A stretch of 64,000 nucleotides of DNA from Apostichopus japonicus (lineage: Eukaryota > Echinodermata > Holothuroidea > Aspidochirotida > Stichopodidae). Each line of letters starts with the position of its first letter. Position 1 is the stretch's first letter. Positions 60,781 to 64,000 of the stretch are shown here, in pieces. Both the position numbers and the translations under genes were made by a program. The stretch spans positions 27,751,898 through 27,815,897 of the forward strand of contig NC_092577.1 of NCBI RefSeq assembly GCF_037975245.1. Reading direction: 5' to 3'. The notes beneath the pieces are model-generated. The model did no database searches. It had not been told where the DNA came from and saw only the letters and a program-made list of their open reading frames with translations.

Positions 60781-62400
60781 AAGAATGTATATCTACTGAT
60801 GACACTTAATGGTTTGAAAAATGGATAGCTGATTGATATGGCTGTATTTATAGCAGTATATTATGATCTATTTTTTTGTTTTAATTCGTTTGTATGTTTG
60901 CTCCACATTTGACTGTCGTAGCGGCAGTTTTGTCAATAAAAACCGTCCAAAACACAAAACATATGCTACACTGTGGGGAGTTTCCTTGCTATTATATTTC
61001 GGATCAAAGTTACAGTCTTTAGCACCTAATTTCAAGTATCGATCGTCAATTGACAAAATTCCTTAAAGTACTTAAATATTTGATACGCATTACACAGAAG
61101 ACATACCATCTACGGACGGTTAAAGAGACATGTTATGCATGCGGTACTGATAAACTTAATCAGTATTATTTAATCATGTATCATCTCTTAAGTCATAGGC
61201 GCTTCCATACGACGTTACTTCAAATTGCTTTCACTTTCTATGTGACGGAAAAGGTTCAATCTGCACCAAGGATGCCTCATTAATGCATCCCTGGATCAAG
61301 TCAAACATGAAGTAGCAACATTAAAACACAGTATACTAAATTACATATTTTCGCAGGACTGAATTTGCAAGCGAAATACTAGATTCTGGTTTTCCTTTAG
61401 TTATATATTTTACTTTGTATAAGTAAACTTTATATATGATTAGTGTAGTTATTGTTTTCAAAATAGTCATACATTTGTTGACTTATTTTGTTCTTCCGTC
61501 CCCACTCATTCTCACGTTCTGTCCCCTCCGACATCGCACTCTCTGTTAGTGTTACTTGAGCATAAAGTTTCGTTATCAGTTCAATTTTTGCTTTAAATCT
61601 TTCAGTATAGGGTAGATGGGACTAGCCATACAGCCTGCCCGGTTCTGAATTACAGCTACTGTATACAGCATCGAATCGGAACTTGGATTTAACTTTTAAT
61701 TATTGAAATAATCATGAGATCATGAGTCATATAGTATAGAAAAAGTACATGGCCGAGATATGTTTAACAAAATGGGATTATGCAGGAGGGGGTAGTAATA
61801 GTTATGGGGTTAAATGAAGATATGAATATAATGTGTATTGTCATTATAGTCATGAAAGGTTCCTCCTGTCAGAATTGTTTCTAATACCTTCTTAAAAAAA
61901 TGAAGAAGATCCTGCTAGGATCGAAACATCAGGCCAACTTACTTTACACATTCTCCTACACTGGCTCTCTAGTGGATAATCAGTTTGCTAACAGTTTTAT
62001 CATTATTTAAAAAAAAAAAAAATCAAAGTTAAAATTAACTGCACGTCTTCTTTTATTGAACCTTTATTGATGCATTGTCTGTTTTACCGTAGTTAATTGT
62101 GTTACTTCATTAGTCTGATAAACTAAACATCACAAATCACGAATAATGTCTTTTTTGTTTTTATTATGGGTTTCTTTTGGAAAACACGCAAACTTTAGTA
62201 CTTCAAACGTCTGGCAGAGGCTGAGTTAGTCACAATATAAGTATTATATTGGTTGAGATGTACCTGGTTGTGTGAGAAGAGGGGAGCTTCCGTCTGCGCA
62301 AATGTTTGCACCCGAACAATGTGAAATGTGCCAATAGCATGAGTGGCGTCATTTTCATTTAAAATGTGGACTCCAAGAGCTGCAAAACCGAAGAACTCTC
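60781..62400. other. Mostly featureless AT-rich sequence
   Basis: No supported gene. At 61601-61611, TTTAAATCTTTCAG is followed by TATAG: in phase 1 this would read one codon end plus TAG, so it could be the terminal exon of the micro-exon gene. No AATAAA was found close by. Confidence 0.25.
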
Positions 62401-63205
62401 ATCTTGAATAATACAACGCTATGAATAAGTATATAAATGATACACAGAACCAGGTAGGTATTAATGATACACAGATACTCAGCTTATCATTAATGATACA
62501 CAGATAGGGGTAAATATTAGAGATACATGTACAAAGGCATTGTTAACATTAACGATACACTGGATTGCTAATATTAATGTTAAACAGAATAAGGCAAATA
62601 TTAATCATACATAGACAGGGGTAAAATTGGTGATAGATAGGAAGGGGTTAATATTAATGACATAAAGACTAATGATAGATCCACTAACCTTGCTACATTA
62701 TAATGATATACATACTCGGGAAAATATCAATGATATACAGACAATAGTAAATATTGATGATACACATGATAAGTTAATTATTAATGATAGACAGACTAGG
62801 ATTTAATATCAATGATATACAGACTATGGTAAATATTGAGGCAACACAGGATAAGGTAATGATTAATGATAAACAGACTAGGATTTAATATCAATGATAA
62901 ACAGAGTCGGGTAAATATTGATGATACACGGGATAATACAATTAATAATGATGGACAGACTAGAACTTTATAACATTGTTATACAGGCATTAATGATACA
63001 GCATGGGGTAAAATATATGGTATCCATACCTAAGTTGATGTTAAAGACACATTTACTATAAATAGTAATGACAACTTAACTTGTGTAAATATGAACAATA
63101 TAGACTCAGGTAATTAGTTATGATATATGGACTAGAGCAAATATTGATGATATACAGACTAGAATATGTATTAATAATTCAGTATGGGTAAATATTGGTG
63201 ATACA
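62400..63205. repeat. Degenerate minisatellite, about 25-35 bp
   Basis: Irregular units of (T)ATTAATGATACACAGACTAGG(G)TAAA-like sequence, repeated perhaps twenty times with much divergence. Confidence 0.7.
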
Positions 63206-64000
63206 TATATATATACATTAATATTTGTAAGCCTAGCCTAAGTAAGGGCTCGAAATAGCCGGAAACTAGGCTTTATTATCATCAGTAAACAAATTTGCGT
63301 GCACTTTTGCATTAAAACAGTACACAAATTGCCCAGCTTGCGGATTGCTCATATGTGAACACATGCTTTTAGAAAATCATTACTCGAGATAGGAATACAC
63401 TAGAGAGCTTCCCATAGCTTTATTTTGCACATAAGACAGCCTGCATCAATAAACAACCTTTTTCCGAGGGGGTCACATGGACTTTTTTTTTTTTGTCTTC
63501 AAAGATTTGTTTACATTCAAAAACCGGTCGGTTTTGACCTTTTTCTTAAAAAAAATGTGAGAACAGTGAAAACCTTTAATCAACTAACCCTTTCGACTAC
63601 AACTAGCTAAGACATACAAGGACTCAAATCAGGAGCCTCACAGGCATATGTAGAGAGGTGGCTCTGTATTTGGGGAAAATATGTCAAAAATAACGTTTTT
63701 CGGTCTATGTTAGGGCCAAAAAACGGTCAAATTTCCGAATATATTTCTCCCGAATGCCTCACCCTACAGAAAAGATTTTTAGCTCACCAGAAGCGCCACA
63801 CTGAACGCAAAGCTACATAAAAACAATTTAGCAATAGCGCCTCCACATTGTAAGTAATCCTTAGCAATTCAACTCGAGCATTTTTATGGAATAGAATTTC
63901 GGTCAACCACAGTTGAAACGCTTCGTGTAGTTAGGGTCAACGCTATCACTCACGTAATTGAAACGGTAACTATTTACAGGGGCGTCAATCCGATTTGAAA
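63206..64000. other. No recognisable feature
   Basis: AT-rich sequence with a short inverted motif at 63228-63272 (AAGCCTAG...CTAGGCTT) and homopolymer runs. No gene seen. Confidence 0.4.

Overview
The window is animal nuclear DNA: AT-rich, intron-rich, with no bacterial operons, and crowded with transposable elements and microsatellites. A marine invertebrate fits best. I lean weakly to an echinoderm such as a sea cucumber, from the style of the repeats, but no sequence here proves the lineage. Most long open frames are microsatellite translations or transposon parts.

Layout. 1-6 kb: a 1.05 kb inverted-repeat element, an ATC microsatellite, a 106-bp tandem repeat beside a tRNA-like SINE head, and a 199-bp duplication. 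6-11 kb, minus strand: four phase-compatible exons of a host gene resembling SAMD3-like uncharacterised proteins, with LINE fragments in or near its introns. 12.13-21.46 kb: a complete, very young Ty3/gypsy retrotransposon on the minus strand, with 2,006-bp LTRs, CAAA target duplications, primer-binding site, gag, pol and polypurine tract.

22.9 to about 61 kb, plus strand: the most interesting region. A 61-nt exon encoding a signal peptide is followed by a chain of very short candidate exons (24, 18, 18, 30, 27?, 15 nt). All are symmetric phase 1-1, stop-free in phase, and most carry one cysteine codon. Downstream, a tandem array of roughly 0.7-1.2 kb units repeats the pattern acceptor / 6, 9 or 12 nt / GTAAGA donor. 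I interpret this as a micro-exon gene, like the MEGs known from schistosomes: many tiny in-phase exons behind a signal peptide, with the array acting as a micro-exon cassette bank. This is inferred from sequence and needs transcript support.

The array is interrupted by two nearly identical 6.4 kb hAT transposons in opposite orientation (34101-40505 and 46059-52459). Each encodes an apparently intact four-exon transposase of about 815 residues. The 8-bp target duplication GTGAATTA is split between them: it lies outside copy 1 and inside copy 2. This shows that the 5.55 kb between them has been inverted relative to the array, putting seven candidate micro-exons on the wrong strand. The right flank holds a 959-bp tandem array, and the last 3 kb is mostly degenerate minisatellite with no recognised gene.
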